This document shows positions 1 through 8,666 of a stretch of 23,148 bases of DNA, one piece after another. The position numbers were made by a program, and so were the translations under genes. Below the pieces are notes generated by a model. That model ran no database searches. It had not been told where the DNA came from and saw only the letters and a program-made list of their open reading frames with translations. The stretch comes from CAIKBL01 sp043734785 (GTDB lineage Bacteria > Pseudomonadota > Gammaproteobacteria > Ga0077536): assembly GCA_043734785.1 (NCBI GenBank), contig JAYTEX010000287.1, forward strand, positions 1 through 23,148. The letters are read 5' to 3'. The first letter of the stretch is position 1, and the number at the start of each line of letters is the position of its first letter.

Positions 1-27
1 CCCAGGTGTCGCTTGCATCATACCAAC

Positions 28-31
28 GGAG
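28..31 (+). promoter_or_regulatory. Ribosome binding site that fixes the protease start
   Basis: A GGAG sits 7 nt upstream of the ATG at 39. The same frame also opens at a GTG at position 6, but that start has no visible Shine-Dalgarno sequence. It would also put 11 polar residues ahead of the signal peptide. I therefore start the protease at 39. Confidence 0.6.
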
Positions 32-38
32 TAGCAAT

Positions 39-2084
39 ATGACTTTCACGATCGAACGTTTGGCCTCTACCTTCCTTGCAATCATCGTCCTGATCGGGAC
101 GAGCACAGACGCCTCGGCGCGCCGGACCTTCGGCAGAGATCAACCTTTCGATCTGAGCGAGCTTCCGATCGGTAAGCTGCGGACCGGTATCGAGCAATTG
201 CCTCTCGAAAAGCGCCTGCGCGCGATGACTTGGTTGCATCAATTCAACTTTCCGGGCGCGGATGTGCCACAACTCCGGGCCGATATAGAAGGCGGTGTGT
301 TGTATGTCGATCCCGCGCCGGTGACCGTCGAAGGTGCTACTACGCCCGTGGGTGCAGTCACTATTGTCGCCACGATTCCCACGGCCTCCGCGTTCACCCT
401 GCACAGCCGCGCCGGTGCATCGAATGTGATCTATCTCGACGTTGATGGGCATGTGCTCACCGGCACCGCCTGGAACGCCACCACCGGCCGCGCAACACTG
501 AACGCGGTGGCCTACGATACGGATGGCGTGCCCGGCACATTCAGTACCGCCGAGCTGAACAACATCATCAATATCTGGCGCCGTATGAGCGAAGATTTCG
601 CGCCTTTTAATGTCGATGTCACCACGCAGTTACCTGCAGCCTTCGGGCCCCGCATCGCGCGCGTGCTCATCACTAGCGATAGTGATAGCAGTGGGCTCGC
701 AATGCCATGGCAGGGCGCCGGCGGCGTGGCTTACATCAATGTGTTTGGGGCCAGTAATTACCCTTACTACCAGCCAGCACTCGTGTACTACAACCGCTTA
801 GGCAACGGACGCGAAGATTATGTCGCGGAAGCGGCCGCGCATGAGATGGGACACAACCTCGGGCTCTCGCATGACGCGACGGCGACCAGCAGCTATTACG
901 GCGGTCACGGCGCCGGCGTCACCTCGTGGGGGCCGATCATGGGGACGGGGTACAACCGTGCGGTCAGTCAATGGAGCCGCGGCGAGTATGCAGGGGCCAA
1001 CAATTTTGAAGACGATGTCGCGCTCGTGACGGGCAAGCTCAGCCTGCGCGACGACGACTACGGGAATACGAATGCCAGCGCGTCACCATTGATCGCGAAT
1101 CCGACGGGAACGGTGATCTCGACCACTGTAGACAATGACTGGAGCAACCTCCAGCCGCAGAACAAAGGCCTTATCGAGAACCAGACGGACATCGACGTGT
1201 TTTATTTCGACGCGTCCCCCGGCACAGTGAATCTGACGGCCATGCCCCATCGGATGCCCGTCGACACTGCGGGCGGTAATCTCGACTTGCAACTTGCGTT
1301 GTACAGTCAGGGTGGCGCGCTGCTAGGCACGGCGAGCCCGAATGGCGGCACGAGCGCCAATCTCCTGGTGAATGTGCCCGCGGGACGCCTGTTCCTGCAC
1401 GTCTCGGGCGTCGGCGATCCGACCGTCCCCTACTCCGATTACGGCAGTCTTGGACAGTACACGCTAAGCGGTACGATCCCGATCGCCGTACCGAACACCA
1501 TACCCCCTACGCCTAATCCGATGAGCTTTGAAAGCGCGCCGACCGCGACCGGTCCGACGGCGCTCGCCATGCGTGCGGCAACCGCTATCGATGACGCCGG
1601 CAGCGCGGTGCAGTATCGGTTTGAGTGTGTGGTAGGCGGGGTAGGGTGTGTCACCAGCGGCTGGCAGACTGGTCGCGATTTTGCGCCGACGGGGCTCGCC
1701 GCGAGCACCCTCTACCGCTATCGGGTAAGCGCGCGGGACGCCTCCGGGAATGAAACGGCGCCGTCTGCGGATCTGTCGGTCACCACGCCGCAAGTCCCGG
1801 TGCTGGCGAATCGCCCGCCGTTGGCGGTGGCGGATTCGGCTTCGTTAGCGCCCCGCAAGTTGATTACCCTCTCGGTTCTCGCGAACGACTCCGATCCAGA
1901 CCGCGATCCTATCACCGTGATCCAAGTCACCCAAGGGACGCGCGGGAGCGTGACGATCCTCGGCGACACCGTGCGCTACCAGAGCCTTGGGACGTCTGGC
2001 TTCGACAGCTTTTCCTACGCCATTTCAGATGGCAAAGGCGGCATTGCAACGGCGGTTGTGTCGCTCAACATCCGCAAACGTTAG
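39..2084 (+). CDS. Secreted metzincin-type zinc metalloprotease with PPC, FN3 and cadherin-like domains
   Basis: This is a predicted extracellular endopeptidase of 681 residues. Residues 1-27 form a signal peptide (hydrophobic stretch STFLAIIVLIGTS, then ASA before RR). The catalytic zinc motif HEMGHNLGLSH lies at 268-278 and matches the metzincin pattern HExxHxxGxxH. A following GPIMGTGY segment (Met about 301) is a likely Met-turn. Residues about 384-479 resemble a bacterial pre-peptidase C-terminal beta domain, about 489-585 a fibronectin type III domain, and about 594-678 a cadherin/VCBS-like domain with a DSDPDRDP calcium-type motif. The region before the catalytic core (about 28-125) may be a propeptide. 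It is convergent with the carboxylase operon and has no functional partner in the window. The zinc motif is clear; the exact peptidase family and the substrate are not. Confidence 0.85.
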   Translation: MTFTIERLASTFLAIIVLIGTSTDASARRTFGRDQPFDLSELPIGKLRTGIEQLPLEKRLRAMTWLHQFNFPGADVPQLRADIEGGVLYVDPAPVTVEGATTPVGAVTIVATIPTASAFTLHSRAGASNVIYLDVDGHVLTGTAWNATTGRATLNAVAYDTDGVPGTFSTAELNNIINIWRRMSEDFAPFNVDVTTQLPAAFGPRIARVLITSDSDSSGLAMPWQGAGGVAYINVFGASNYPYYQPALVYYNRLGNGREDYVAEAAAHEMGHNLGLSHDATATSSYYGGHGAGVTSWGPIMGTGYNRAVSQWSRGEYAGANNFEDDVALVTGKLSLRDDDYGNTNASASPLIANPTGTVISTTVDNDWSNLQPQNKGLIENQTDIDVFYFDASPGTVNLTAMPHRMPVDTAGGNLDLQLALYSQGGALLGTASPNGGTSANLLVNVPAGRLFLHVSGVGDPTVPYSDYGSLGQYTLSGTIPIAVPNTIPPTPNPMSFESAPTATGPTALAMRAATAIDDAGSAVQYRFECVVGGVGCVTSGWQTGRDFAPTGLAASTLYRYRVSARDASGNETAPSADLSVTTPQVPVLANRPPLAVADSASLAPRKLITLSVLANDSDPDRDPITVIQVTQGTRGSVTILGDTVRYQSLGTSGFDSFSYAISDGKGGIATAVVSLNIRKR

Positions 2085-2104
2085 TGGCCTCAGAGCGTAA
2101 GGTT

Positions 2105-2129
2105 ATAAAGGCCGAGTCCGCACTCGGCC
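2105..2129 (-). terminator. Hairpin terminator of the carboxylase operon
   Basis: A perfect 8-bp stem (GGCCGAGT paired with ACTCGGCC, 4-nt loop, 2110-2129) lies in the 70-nt gap between two convergent genes. Read on the minus strand the stem is followed by TTTAT, so it best serves the carboxylase operon. The plus-strand side has no T tract. The T run is short, so intrinsic termination is likely but not certain. Confidence 0.5.
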
Positions 2130-2154
2130 ACGCGGGCCCGGCGCCTGGTTGGGC

Positions 2155-3762
2155 TCAGAAACGGAACACGCCATAACCAGGCGCCGCCAGCGGCGCGTTC
2201 AAAGACACGCTGAGGGCGATGCCTAAGGCGTTGCGGGTATCGAGCGGATCGAGAATGCCGTCATCCCACAGATTGGAAGTGGAGTAATACGCGGACAGTT
2301 GTTCCTGATACGCCTTCAGGGTCTCCTGATAGACGCCTTCAATGACGGCGGCATCCTGTGCATGCCCATCGCGTTCGAGTTGTGTCTTTTTCACCTCGGC
2401 CAAGGTACGCGCGGCTTGCTCGCCACCCATCACGCCAATTTGATGGTTCGGCCAGGCGAACAGAAAGCGCGCGTCATAGGCACGCCCGCACATGCCATAG
2501 TTGCCGGCGCCGAAAGAGCCGTGGCACATCACGGTAAACTTGGGCACGCGGCTACAGGACTGCGCCATGATCATCTTCGCCCCATCCTTGGTGATCCCGC
2601 GCGCTTCGTATTCCTTGCCGACCATGTAGCCGGTGATGTTCTGCAGGAACACGAGCGGTGTTGCGTTCTGATTGCATAATTCGATGAAGTGCGCACCCTT
2701 GAGCGCGCTGTCGTTAAACAACACACCATTGTTGGCGAGGATACCGATTTTGTATCCCCACAGGTTCGCGTAACCGCAGATCAGCGTGGTGCCGTAGGCG
2801 GGTTGATACTCATGAAAGCGGCTACCATCGACCAGCCGCGCGATGACTTCGCGCATGTCGAAGCCGCGCTTTATTTCATCTGGAATAATCCCGTAGAGCT
2901 CATCGGCCGGGTAGTAGGGCGACTCGACCGCGTCGCGCTGCAGCGGCCATTTGGTCGCGAGGTCCCATTGCGCGACGATCTCGCGGCCCAACGCGATCGC
3001 GTGCGTCTCGGAATCGGCCGGGTAGTCGCAGGTGCCACTGATCTGGGTATGCAGATCGCAGCCGCCCAGATCATCCACCGTCACGATTTCGCCGGTGGCG
3101 GCTTTCACGAGCGGTGGGCCAGCGAGAAACACCGCCCCGGTACCGCGCACGATCACGGCATAATCCGAGAGCGCCGGAATGTAGGCGCCGCCGGCTGTGC
3201 AGTGTCCGAACACCAACGAGAGCTGCTTGATATTCAGTTTGCTCAGGATTGACTGGTTACGAAATATCCGACCGGCCATTTGCTTATCTGGAAAAAGTGC
3301 TGATTGCAGCGGCAAGAAGCCGCCCGCGCTATCGCATAGATGGACGACCGGCAGGTGGTTCTCGATGGCGATATCGAGGCAGCGCACGATTTTTTTGACA
3401 GTCAACGGATACCAGGCGCCACCTTTGATGCTGGAATCATCCGCGTGAATCATGACTTCGCGACCGCTCACCATCCCGATCCCCGTGATGCAGCTCGCGC
3501 CCGGTGCTTCCCCCCCATAAGCCTGATTGGCGGCCAGGGATGAGAGTTCCAGAAATGGCGTGCCTGGATCGAGCAGGCGTTCCAGCCGTTCGCGCGGCAG
3601 CAGCTTGCCCTGTTTGTGCAGGCGAGCGACATCGCGCGCGGGGCGCACGTGTCGCGCCTCCTCCTGGCGGGCGCGGAACTCTGCGACTCGCGCGAGATTC
3701 GCGGCAAAGTTCTGTCGGAACTCGGTAGAGCCTGTGTTCAGATTAGATCGTATTCGGCTCAT
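2155..3762 (-). CDS. Acyl-CoA carboxylase carboxyltransferase (beta) subunit, MCC/geranyl-CoA carboxylase family
   Basis: This subunit moves carboxybiotin CO2 onto the gamma carbon of an unsaturated acyl-CoA. It has 535 residues, the usual length for bacterial MCC/GCC beta subunits, with the crotonase-fold carboxyltransferase throughout. The oxyanion region TAGGAY is at 189-194, KGGAWYPLTVKK around 113-124, a second glycine-rich loop SFGAGNYGMCGRAY in the C-terminal half, and the family-typical ending GVFRF. Its ATG overlaps the stop of the biotin carrier gene by 4 nt (ATGA), so the two are translationally coupled. Residue 163 (in QMAGRIF) is Ala, where the MCC sequence I remember has Phe (EHFGRIF). 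Family knowledge says a Phe there limits MCC to small substrates and that GCC has Gly, so a geranyl-CoA-like substrate is plausible. The enzyme family is secure; the substrate is inferred. Confidence 0.92.
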   Translation of the reverse strand: MSRIRSNLNTGSTEFRQNFAANLARVAEFRARQEEARHVRPARDVARLHKQGKLLPRERLERLLDPGTPFLELSSLAANQAYGGEAPGASCITGIGMVSGREVMIHADDSSIKGGAWYPLTVKKIVRCLDIAIENHLPVVHLCDSAGGFLPLQSALFPDKQMAGRIFRNQSILSKLNIKQLSLVFGHCTAGGAYIPALSDYAVIVRGTGAVFLAGPPLVKAATGEIVTVDDLGGCDLHTQISGTCDYPADSETHAIALGREIVAQWDLATKWPLQRDAVESPYYPADELYGIIPDEIKRGFDMREVIARLVDGSRFHEYQPAYGTTLICGYANLWGYKIGILANNGVLFNDSALKGAHFIELCNQNATPLVFLQNITGYMVGKEYEARGITKDGAKMIMAQSCSRVPKFTVMCHGSFGAGNYGMCGRAYDARFLFAWPNHQIGVMGGEQAARTLAEVKKTQLERDGHAQDAAVIEGVYQETLKAYQEQLSAYYSTSNLWDDGILDPLDTRNALGIALSVSLNAPLAAPGYGVFRF

Positions 3763-4265
3763 GCGGGATCGGTCTCGGGGTGCTTCTGCAGCGCGATCAA
3801 CAGCGCGCCCTTCTGGAATGGCTGATTGACCGCGATATGCACGGCCGCGATCACGCCATCGCGAGGCGCGTTCAGGGTGATCTGTATTTTCATTGACTCG
3901 ATGGTCAGCAAGGCATCGAACGCACGCACCTGGTCGCCTGGCTGACAGCGCAAGGCAACCACCACGCCGGGCATATCGGCACGTAGCTCATCACTACTGA
4001 TGCCCTGCTGGCTCGCATCGAGCGCATCTACCACGCCCACGGAATACGTCCGCTCGCCGATCTTGAGGTGCACGCGCTCGCCTTCGCATACGCGCCAGAC
4101 TCGATACTGCCGGCCGTCGACTGTCAGTAGCCAACAATCATCATCTGGCGCGGCGGCTTCGCTGATCGCGTGGCTCGCCGTCCCGACCCGACAGCGTAGC
4201 TGGGGTTGGCGCGCCAGAATGTCGAGTTCGTGATCTTCACCCTCGAAGTGCAATGTGACAGGCAT
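3759..4265 (-). CDS. Biotin carboxyl carrier protein/domain of the acyl-CoA carboxylase
   Basis: This 168-residue protein carries the biotin of the carboxylase. Residues about 1-85 look like the beta-barrel (BT) linker region of fused carboxylase alpha subunits. Residues about 93-160 are a biotinyl domain with the ESMKI motif, Lys126 being the biotinylation site (the usual form is AMKM or ESMKM). In MCC and GCC this segment is normally the C-terminus of the biotin carboxylase polypeptide. Here it starts at an ATG 4 nt after the biotin carboxylase stop, in a different frame. Dropping one base at the junction would join the two as WRN-ETMPVTL and restore a conventional fused alpha subunit. It could therefore be a genuine split gene or a frameshifted alpha subunit. 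The start at 4265 has only a weak GGCGGA upstream. Confidence 0.8.
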   Translation of the reverse strand: MPVTLHFEGEDHELDILARQPQLRCRVGTASHAISEAAAPDDDCWLLTVDGRQYRVWRVCEGERVHLKIGERTYSVGVVDALDASQQGISSDELRADMPGVVVALRCQPGDQVRAFDALLTIESMKIQITLNAPRDGVIAAVHIAVNQPFQKGALLIALQKHPETDPA

Positions 4266-4269
4266 CGTT

Positions 4270-5766
4270 TCAGTTCCGCCAGTGACCGATCGAGGCGTAA
4301 GGCTCGGGGATCGCATAGGCCATGCGCCGGAATCCGTCATCAGCAAGTGCCGCGGCCAACAACACGACGGCACGGTCACCTGGACTCAGCGCCTTGGGTA
4401 AGAGGCTCGCCGCGTGTTCCACCACGAAGCCGGTATGCAGACGAGCCGCGATAAATTCAGGATGCGCAAATATCTGGGCGAGATAGTCCAGATTGGAATC
4501 GACGCCCAACAACACGATCGCCGCGAGAGCATCGCGCATGCGCGTGATCGCCGCCTCCCGATCGGGGCCGTGGCACACGAGCTTCGCCAGCATCGAATCA
4601 AATGCCGCGCTGACCGCAAGCCCCTCCCGAATCCCGCTGTCGAAGCGCAAGTCCGGTGCCTCTGGCACGCGCAGCAGTCGCACGGTGCCGGTCGCCGGGC
4701 GAAAATCGTGCGCCGGTTGTTCCGCACACACGCGGCATTCCATGGCATGGCCCGATTGTGTGACCTCGCTTTGCGCGATCCATAGTGGCTCGCCATTGGC
4801 GATTCTGACCTGTGCCTCGACCAGGTCGATCCCGGTCACGAACTCGGTCACGGGGTGCTCCACCTGCAGGCGGGTGTTCATTTCCAGGAAGTAAAATGTG
4901 CCGTCGGGGGCCAGGATAAATTCGACCGTGCCCGCATTGCGATACTGCGCAGCACTGGCGAGTTTGACTGCGGCCTCACAGATCTCGTCGCGCAACGCGG
5001 GCGGCAGGTTCGGGGCCGGACTTTCCTCGATGATTTTCTGGAAGCGGCGCTGAATCGAACACTCGCGCTCGTATAGATGGACGACCTTACCGCGCCCATC
5101 GCCCAGCACCTGGACCTCGATGTGCCGGGGCCGTTCGATATACCGCTCGGCGTAAATGCGACCATCAGCGAAGTAGCGCAGCGCTTCGCTGGCGGCAAGT
5201 TCGGCGCGCTCGGCGAACTCATCGGCATGGTGCACGATGCTCATGCCCTTACCGCCGCCACCGGCAGCCGCTTTGATCAGCAGCGGAAAACCAAGCGCGC
5301 TGGCGTCGGCCACGAAGGCCTCCATACTGCCTTCCTGCGCGCAGCTCGGCGCCACCGGAATGCCGTGCGCGATGGCGAATTCCCGCGCGCGCAACTTGTC
5401 GCCCATGAGTTCGATCACGTTCGGTTGCGGGCCGATGAAGCGCAGACCCGCGCCTTCCACCGCGGCGGCGAAGCGGGCATTCTCCGCCAGAAATCCGTAT
5501 CCCGGATGCACCGCATCTGCGTCAGTCTGCTGCGCGGCCGCGAGCAATTGGGTGACATCAAGATAGGCCGCAGTCGGTACCTCGGCGTGCAATTCGACCG
5601 CAGCGTCGGCGGCGGCCACATGCGGCGCTTGGCGATCGGCGAAGTGGTAGACGGCCGTGGTCTTCAGACCGAGGGCGCGGGCGGTACGTTGAATCCGGCA
5701 GGCGATCTCACCGCGGTTCGCAATCAGGATATGTTGAATCGGCACGGTGCTTAGGATCCGGTCCAT
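4270..5766 (-). CDS. Biotin carboxylase subunit of the acyl-CoA carboxylase (alpha subunit N-terminal part)
   Basis: This enzyme carboxylates biotin using ATP and bicarbonate. The chosen product has 498 residues. The N-terminus ILIANRGEIACRI (13-25) opens the biotin carboxylase domain, the glycine-rich ATP loop GGGGKGM is at 169-175, and the catalytic segment MNTRLQVEH is at 296-304. The last ~50 residues extend past the biotin carboxylase core into what is normally the linker of a fused MCC/GCC alpha subunit, and the protein stops abruptly after GHWRN. The frame is open upstream to 5916, but the extra 50 residues do not resemble the family, so I start at the ATG at 5766. A GTG seven codons later is also possible, and neither has a strong Shine-Dalgarno. 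It is the first gene of a three-gene operon with the carrier and carboxyltransferase. Confidence 0.9.
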   Translation of the reverse strand: MDRILSTVPIQHILIANRGEIACRIQRTARALGLKTTAVYHFADRQAPHVAAADAAVELHAEVPTAAYLDVTQLLAAAQQTDADAVHPGYGFLAENARFAAAVEGAGLRFIGPQPNVIELMGDKLRAREFAIAHGIPVAPSCAQEGSMEAFVADASALGFPLLIKAAAGGGGKGMSIVHHADEFAERAELAASEALRYFADGRIYAERYIERPRHIEVQVLGDGRGKVVHLYERECSIQRRFQKIIEESPAPNLPPALRDEICEAAVKLASAAQYRNAGTVEFILAPDGTFYFLEMNTRLQVEHPVTEFVTGIDLVEAQVRIANGEPLWIAQSEVTQSGHAMECRVCAEQPAHDFRPATGTVRLLRVPEAPDLRFDSGIREGLAVSAAFDSMLAKLVCHGPDREAAITRMRDALAAIVLLGVDSNLDYLAQIFAHPEFIAARLHTGFVVEHAASLLPKALSPGDRAVVLLAAALADDGFRRMAYAIPEPYASIGHWRN

Positions 5767-5935
5767 TGTGGCGCGCGGTGGGCGTTGAAATTTGCGAGCT
5801 GGACGGATGTTGGCGACACCCCCGGAGTGTACTCGAATGCCAGTACCGTAACAGGTGCCTTGAACAGTTCGAGGGCATGCGTTAGCGTGCGCCGGATTCA
5901 ACCTTACGCAACACACAGGAAAGCACTAATCCCCG

Positions 5936-7864
5936 ATGGACGCCAAGTCGAAGCCTAGTACCAACCGTACCCTGGGACCTGTTCACGATCTCGAACATCA
6001 CTTGCCGAACGAGTGGTGGCGTAATCTCTTCAATTCGTTGTACCTGAAAACCGATGGCGACGTCGTCGAAAACGACGAGAACACGCTCCGCGAAATCGAC
6101 GCGCTGCTGACTGCGGCCGGCCTGGAACCCAACGATCGCGTGCTTGACCTGTGCTGTGGCCAGGGGCGCCATGCGTTGGAACTTGCGCGGCGCGGATTCA
6201 AAAGCGTACTCGGTATTGATCGCTCGCGTTACCTGGTGAGCTTGGCGCGCCGCCGGGCGCGCGCCGGGGCACTCGATGTGCGCTTCAAGGAAGGCGATGC
6301 GCGCAAATTCTCGGTGCCGGAATCCAGTTTCGATTATGTGTTGATCCTGGGGAATTCGTTCGGCTATTTCGATCGTGAAGAAGACGACTTGGACGTGCTT
6401 GCATCAGTCAAACGCGCGCTGCGTTCGAACGGCAAACTGGTGCTTGACCTGATGGATGGTGACTGGATGCGCCAGAACTTCGAGCGCCGCTCCTGGGAGT
6501 GGATAGACGAGAACCAGTTTGTGTGCCGCGAACGATCCTTATCGGGCGACCAGGCACGCATGATCTCGCGTGAAGTGGTGGTGCACGCCGACAAAGGCGT
6601 GATCGCCGATCAGTTCTATGCCGAGCGGCTTTATTCGCGGGAATTGATCACCAAGCTGCTCGAGACTGCGGGGTTTACCGACATCCGCTTCCATGGCGCG
6701 CTCGAAGCGTTGTCTACCCGGAATGCGGATCTCGGCATGATGGCGCATCGCAATTTCATATCTGCGGTGGCGCCACAGAAGCTGGCAAACCGGAAACGCC
6801 GCGAGGTGCTGTATCCCGATGTCACAGTGCTGTTGGGGGATCCGCGCCTGCCCGACGACATCAAGCGCAATGGGGTGTTCAACGCCGAGGACATCGAGAT
6901 CGTCAACCGGCTGAAGACCGCGTTGAACGAACTTCCGGGTTACAGCTTCTCTTATCTCGACAACCACAGTACGTTTTTGAATGATTTGCGCAACCGTCAT
7001 TCCACATTCGTATTGAATCTTTGCGATGAAGGTTATAACAACGACGCCTTGAAGGAGCTGCACGTGCCGGCGCTGCTCGAGATGCTCGGGATCCCCTATA
7101 CCGGCGCCGGCCCGGCGGCGCTCGGCCTGTGCTACAACAAGGCGCTGGTGCGGGCAGCGGCAGAATCCTTCGATATCCCGGTGCCGCTGGAGTCGCTGTT
7201 TGATCCGGACGATCAAGGCGCCACTTTGCCATCCATTTTCCCGGCGCTGATCAAACCGTGTCTGGGCGACAGCAGTCTCGGCATTACACAGCATGCGGTG
7301 GTCCACAACACCGAGCAGGCGGTCGCCTACCTCACCGAACTGCGCACGCTGTTGCCAGGACGTCCGTTACTGGTGCAGGAATTTCTGCCCGGTCGCGAAT
7401 ACACGGTCGCGCTGATCGGCAACCCGGGGTTTGGCTATACGGTGTTTCCGTTGCTGGAAATTGATTTCAGCGGGCTGCCCCCCGAGTTGCCGAAAATCCT
7501 GAGTTACGAATCCAAATGGTGTCCTGATTCACCGTATTGGAACGATATCGAGTACCGCCAGGCCGAACTCGACGACGAGTTACGGCGCAAGATGGTGGAC
7601 TGGTCAATTACGTTGTTCGAACGGCTGGGTTGCAGGGATTACGCCCGCATGGATTTTCGCACCGATGCGAACGGCCAGATCAAATTGCTCGAAGTCAATC
7701 CAAACCCGGGCTGGTGCTGGGACGGCAAGATGAACCTGATGGCGGGTTTCGGCGGTTATCGTTACGCGGATTTTCTACGCATGGTGATCGAGGCCGCGCA
7801 GCTCCGTTGTGCGAACCGCAAGGAGTGGCGCAACCTCGCGGGCGTGAAGTCGGAAGCGGCGTAG
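5936..7864 (+). CDS. SAM methyltransferase fused to a D-Ala-D-Ala-ligase-like ATP-grasp ligase
   Basis: This 642-residue protein has two catalytic halves. Residues about 35-275 are a class I SAM-dependent methyltransferase with motif I VLDLCCGQGRH (69-79), an acidic residue after strand 2 (GIDRS, Asp95), and a GDAR motif near 120. Residues about 285-620 are an ATP-grasp ligase of the D-Ala-D-Ala ligase type. It has the ATP-binding strand ALIKPCLGDSSLG (437-449), QEFLPGREYTV, and metal ligands Asp573, Glu586 and Asn588 in MDFR and EVNPNPG, at the same spacing as in Ddl. Such enzymes join two amino or carboxylic acids through an acyl phosphate; the methyltransferase may cap a substrate or the product. 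The substrate is unknown. An AGGAA lies 14 nt before the ATG, a long spacing. The gene is divergent from the carboxylase operon and stands alone. Both domains are clear; the role in peptidoglycan, a small dipeptide or a secondary metabolite is open. Confidence 0.85.
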   Translation: MDAKSKPSTNRTLGPVHDLEHHLPNEWWRNLFNSLYLKTDGDVVENDENTLREIDALLTAAGLEPNDRVLDLCCGQGRHALELARRGFKSVLGIDRSRYLVSLARRRARAGALDVRFKEGDARKFSVPESSFDYVLILGNSFGYFDREEDDLDVLASVKRALRSNGKLVLDLMDGDWMRQNFERRSWEWIDENQFVCRERSLSGDQARMISREVVVHADKGVIADQFYAERLYSRELITKLLETAGFTDIRFHGALEALSTRNADLGMMAHRNFISAVAPQKLANRKRREVLYPDVTVLLGDPRLPDDIKRNGVFNAEDIEIVNRLKTALNELPGYSFSYLDNHSTFLNDLRNRHSTFVLNLCDEGYNNDALKELHVPALLEMLGIPYTGAGPAALGLCYNKALVRAAAESFDIPVPLESLFDPDDQGATLPSIFPALIKPCLGDSSLGITQHAVVHNTEQAVAYLTELRTLLPGRPLLVQEFLPGREYTVALIGNPGFGYTVFPLLEIDFSGLPPELPKILSYESKWCPDSPYWNDIEYRQAELDDELRRKMVDWSITLFERLGCRDYARMDFRTDANGQIKLLEVNPNPGWCWDGKMNLMAGFGGYRYADFLRMVIEAAQLRCANRKEWRNLAGVKSEAA

Positions 7865-7886
7865 TCGCGAGTCAATGGGGGATTTA

Positions 7887-8666
7887 TCACCGCGCGCGCT
7901 TCAACGTATTCTGGTCGAAGTCGCGCGTCGTTAACCCATTCCGGAATCTATAATTCGCCCAGTTTAGCTGGGTGCTTTTACCTGTTTGATGGTTCTGCAT
8001 GTGCATGCGGCCGGGCCGCCAGTACTGATCCAGGTATGACGCATAGTCTTCAAAATCGAGCGTTTTCAGCAGCGCATTCTTGCGATCGTAGAACTCGACC
8101 TTGAGCGGCGCAAACATCGTCTGATCGATCCATACTACGCGCCGGGTATAGCCCGAATGCGCATAAGCCGGAACTTCCTCGAGTACATGGGTGTGGTGTC
8201 CGGCGAGGGTCTCGTCGCGCAGCCACTGGTAGTGATATTTCTGCACTTCCGCAGACGAGAGATCCTCATAGGCAAATTCGCTACCGACGAAGGGTCCTGA
8301 TTTATTCGCGGAGGCAATGCGCTTCACGCGTTTCAAGGCGGGCAGATACAGCCATTGATCGTCCGGTGTCAGCGCATGGGTATAGCTCAGAAAGGCAGTG
8401 CCGGCGACATCGCGCGGGGAATCAAAAATCGTGAGGCTCTGGTCGCCGTCTCCGGTGACCTCCAGCGATTTGATGCGAAGTTTGCGGCGGCTTTCCTGAC
8501 CATGCTTGTTGCGCAGGATCATTTCGAGTGTCGCGCTCGCATCCTGCCAGCCGGAATCGCGCCGGTCGACCTCTTCTGCGATGGCAAGGCCGTGGTCCTC
8601 CGCGGCTGCGGCCAGCGCGAAACCTGGCAGCAGGCCGAGCACGCAGGCGAGGATCAATTCAAGCAT
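7887..8666 (-). CDS. LolA-like outer-membrane lipoprotein-sorting protein, partner of the MMPL transporter
   Basis: This is a periplasmic protein of 259 residues with a signal peptide at about 1-20 (LELILACVLGLLPGFALAAA). The body resembles the LolA/LolB-like fold that usually sits beside MMPL-type RND transporters. Recognisable segments include DDQWLYLPALKRVKRI, FVGSEFAYEDLS and YRFRNGLTTRDFDQNTL. Such proteins are thought to carry a lipid or lipoprotein delivered by the partner transporter across the periplasm, but the cargo is unproven. Its ATG overlaps the end of the transporter gene by 8 nt, so the two are almost certainly co-translated and work together. It is convergent with the methyltransferase/ATP-grasp gene, with only 22 nt and no clear terminator between them. 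Confidence 0.82.
   Translation of the reverse strand: MLELILACVLGLLPGFALAAAAEDHGLAIAEEVDRRDSGWQDASATLEMILRNKHGQESRRKLRIKSLEVTGDGDQSLTIFDSPRDVAGTAFLSYTHALTPDDQWLYLPALKRVKRIASANKSGPFVGSEFAYEDLSSAEVQKYHYQWLRDETLAGHHTHVLEEVPAYAHSGYTRRVVWIDQTMFAPLKVEFYDRKNALLKTLDFEDYASYLDQYWRPGRMHMQNHQTGKSTQLNWANYRFRNGLTTRDFDQNTLKRAR

Noticed and set aside
18..452. Open frame on the minus strand inside the protease gene
   Set aside because: It lies wholly opposite a well-supported gene, is rich in Arg and His, and has no recognisable domain.
5077..5754. 225-residue plus-strand frame opposite the biotin carboxylase
   Set aside because: It lies opposite conserved ATP-grasp sequence with no domain of its own, so it is a shadow frame.
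6539..7306. 255-residue minus-strand frame opposite the methyltransferase/ATP-grasp gene
   Set aside because: Its long length comes from the GC-rich codon pattern of the real gene; the composition is unnatural and no motif is seen.
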